The notes under the pieces are model-generated. The model worked only from the letters and a program-made list of their open reading frames with translations. It was not told where the DNA came from and made no database searches. A DNA stretch of 5,798 nucleotides from Sulfurospirillum sp964441765 (GTDB lineage Bacteria; Campylobacterota; Campylobacteria; Campylobacterales; Sulfurospirillaceae): NCBI GenBank assembly GCA_964441765.1, contig CAYTVI010000092.1, positions 1 to 5,798 on the forward strand, written 5' to 3'. A program made the position numbers and the translations under genes. This document shows, one piece after another, positions 4,970 to 5,798 of the stretch; positions within the stretch are counted from its first letter, which is position 1; every line of letters starts with the position of its first letter.

Positions 4970-5356
4970 TTATTTTAGCAAAAAATTCACAATTTTGTAT
5001 CCACTTCCTGCGGCAAGTACCGTTCCAACGACATTTAAAAGTGCGTTAGAAAGTGCTAAAAAAAGGCTTCCTTGATTGAAAAGCCAAAAAGTTTCAAGAG
5101 CAAAGGTAGAGTAGGTCGTAAGTCCTCCTAAAATACCTGTGGTAAGAAAAGATTTCATGGTTGGAGAAAAAGCTGATGTATGCATGAAAAGGGCAAAAAG
5201 AAGACCGATAATAAAACTTCCTATGAGATTGACACTCAGTGTTCCAAAAGGTAGAGCGTGAGGAAGATGACGATTGACCACGCCATTAAGATAAGCTCTC
5301 AGCACGGAGCCTATAAAGCCACCGCTACCGATGGCTAGAAGTGTTTGCCAACTCAA
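4970..5356 (-). CDS. crcB: Fluoride ion channel FluC (CrcB)
   Basis: 128 residues, the usual length. FluC forms a dual-topology dimer in the inner membrane and lets toxic fluoride leave the cell. Four hydrophobic segments are visible (about 4-25, 38-58, 69-92, 99-125). Family motifs are GGFIGSVLRAYL (12-23), PFGTLSVNLIGSFIIG (36-51, with the pore Asn43), GGLTTYSTFALE (77-88) and NVVGTVLAAGSGY (108-120). In the TTxSTF motif the first aromatic is Tyr82 where Phe is usual; the second, Phe85, is kept. The start is TTG at 5356-5354. An in-frame TAG stands two codons upstream, and the next alternative start (GTG, residue 18) would remove the first helix. Only a weak AGAGAG is found upstream. The start lies within the end of plsC (32-base overlap), so translation is probably coupled. 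No fluoride riboswitch is visible; it would lie upstream of the operon, outside the window. Confidence 0.95.
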   Translation of the reverse strand: MSWQTLLAIGSGGFIGSVLRAYLNGVVNRHLPHALPFGTLSVNLIGSFIIGLLFALFMHTSAFSPTMKSFLTTGILGGLTTYSTFALETFWLFNQGSLFLALSNALLNVVGTVLAAGSGYKIVNFLLK

Positions 5357-5798
5357 GGGCTAATCTCTCTTTCATCGTTGTATGCAGTGTTTCAAACCAG
5401 TTTGGGTCTTGGCTTGGGTCAATTGGGTCAAGATAAATTACATGAACATCACCACTGTGTGCAAGAAGCTTTTTAGAGTCAAACACATGACGTGCTCCAA
5501 GAATCACAACAGGTTGTACGATAAGATTGAGCTTTTCAGCCAATGCTTTGGCGCCATTTTGGAAAGGAAGCAAGGTTGTTCCATCCCCACGTGTGCCCTC
5601 AGGAAACATCGCAAGCACGCGACCTTCTTGAACTCTTTCTTTTCCCTCTTTGAGCATCTTAATTAAAGAGCGTTTATCTTTTCTATCAATCGCAATCATA
5701 CGAGGAGCAGGGATGATATGCCCAAAAAGAGGAATATCTTGAATCTCTTTTTTCGCAATCCAACACAGATTTTTAGGATAAATCGCTTCTAGGGCTAC
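5325..5798 (-). CDS. plsC: 1-acyl-sn-glycerol-3-phosphate acyltransferase, C-terminal part (5' end outside window)
   Basis: The frame is open from the window edge to the TAG at 5327-5325; 157 residues are visible. PlsC attaches the second acyl chain to lysophosphatidic acid to make phosphatidic acid at the inner membrane. Visible family blocks are WIAKKEIQDIPLFGHI then MIAIDRKDKRS (visible residues about 13-44, block II), MFPEGTRGDGTTLLPFQNGA (64-83, block III, glycerol-phosphate binding) and LIVQPVVILGA (92-102, block IV). The catalytic HxxxxD block I must lie upstream, outside the window, so its presence cannot be checked. An internal ATG at 5699 would start inside block II and is not the true start. 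The C-terminus (LALELANTSSHR) is encoded over the start of fluC. Lipid synthesis and fluoride export have no direct link that I know of, so the pairing is probably positional. Confidence 0.93.
   Translation of the reverse strand, partial: VALEAIYPKNLCWIAKKEIQDIPLFGHIIPAPRMIAIDRKDKRSLIKMLKEGKERVQEGRVLAMFPEGTRGDGTTLLPFQNGAKALAEKLNLIVQPVVILGARHVFDSKKLLAHSGDVHVIYLDPIDPSQDPNWFETLHTTMKERLALELANTSSHR

Noticed and set aside
4893..5075. Plus-strand frame of 60 codons across the htpG promoter and fluC end
   Set aside because: It overlaps the promoter region and the antisense of fluC, with no motif and no good ribosome site.
5382..5666. Plus-strand frame of 94 codons
   Set aside because: Antisense to plsC, whose acyltransferase blocks are clear.

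Overview
The window looks like chromosomal DNA from a low-GC campylobacterotal bacterium. From memory it most resembles Sulfurospirillum or a close relative. I base this on the AT-rich composition, the style of the HtpG, FluC and PlsC proteins and their order. It is a judgement from reading, not a database match. No tRNA, rRNA, CRISPR array, transposase or integrase gene is visible.

Layout. On the + strand, the window opens inside a rhodanese-domain gene (3..200). After 8 bases comes a gene for a thioredoxin-fold/six-hairpin protein of the YyaL/SPATA20 (DUF255) type (209..1945). This forms a small redox/sulfur-flavoured transcription unit. A hairpin at 1986..2023 separates it from a convergent, markedly more AT-rich pair of small minus-strand genes (2719..2366 and 2369..2040). 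The two overlap by 4 bases (ATGA); the first encodes a soluble protein and the second a two-helix membrane protein, both of unknown function. About 290 bases without a gene follow. The rest is minus strand: htpG (4877..3006, Hsp90), fluC/crcB (5356..4970, fluoride channel, TTG start) and the C-terminal part of plsC (5798..5325, 1-acylglycerol-3-phosphate acyltransferase). plsC and fluC overlap by 32 bases and are surely co-transcribed. htpG has its own candidate promoter in the gap after fluC.

What stands out. (1) The perfect palindrome TTACATGTAA, often extended to TTTACATGTAAA, occurs seven times in 5.8 kb, where about 0.015 would be expected by chance. Within one gene it is read in three different frames, once supplying the stop codon. 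Two copies spaced exactly 20 bp centre to centre form a 14-bp hairpin behind htpG, and another sits where htpG transcription should start. It behaves like an iterated DNA word, not a protein motif. (2) The AT-rich two-gene unit contains no copy of this palindrome. It ends, immediately after its stop codon, in a 70-bp structure with an integron attC-like outline: outer boxes TTCTAAC and GTTAGAC around a long inner hairpin. A lone cassette-like insertion beside a possibly shortened YyaL-type gene is the most interesting hypothesis here, but it is unproven.

The housekeeping genes (HtpG, FluC, PlsC) are ordinary and well supported. The two-gene unit is the only part whose biology is unknown.
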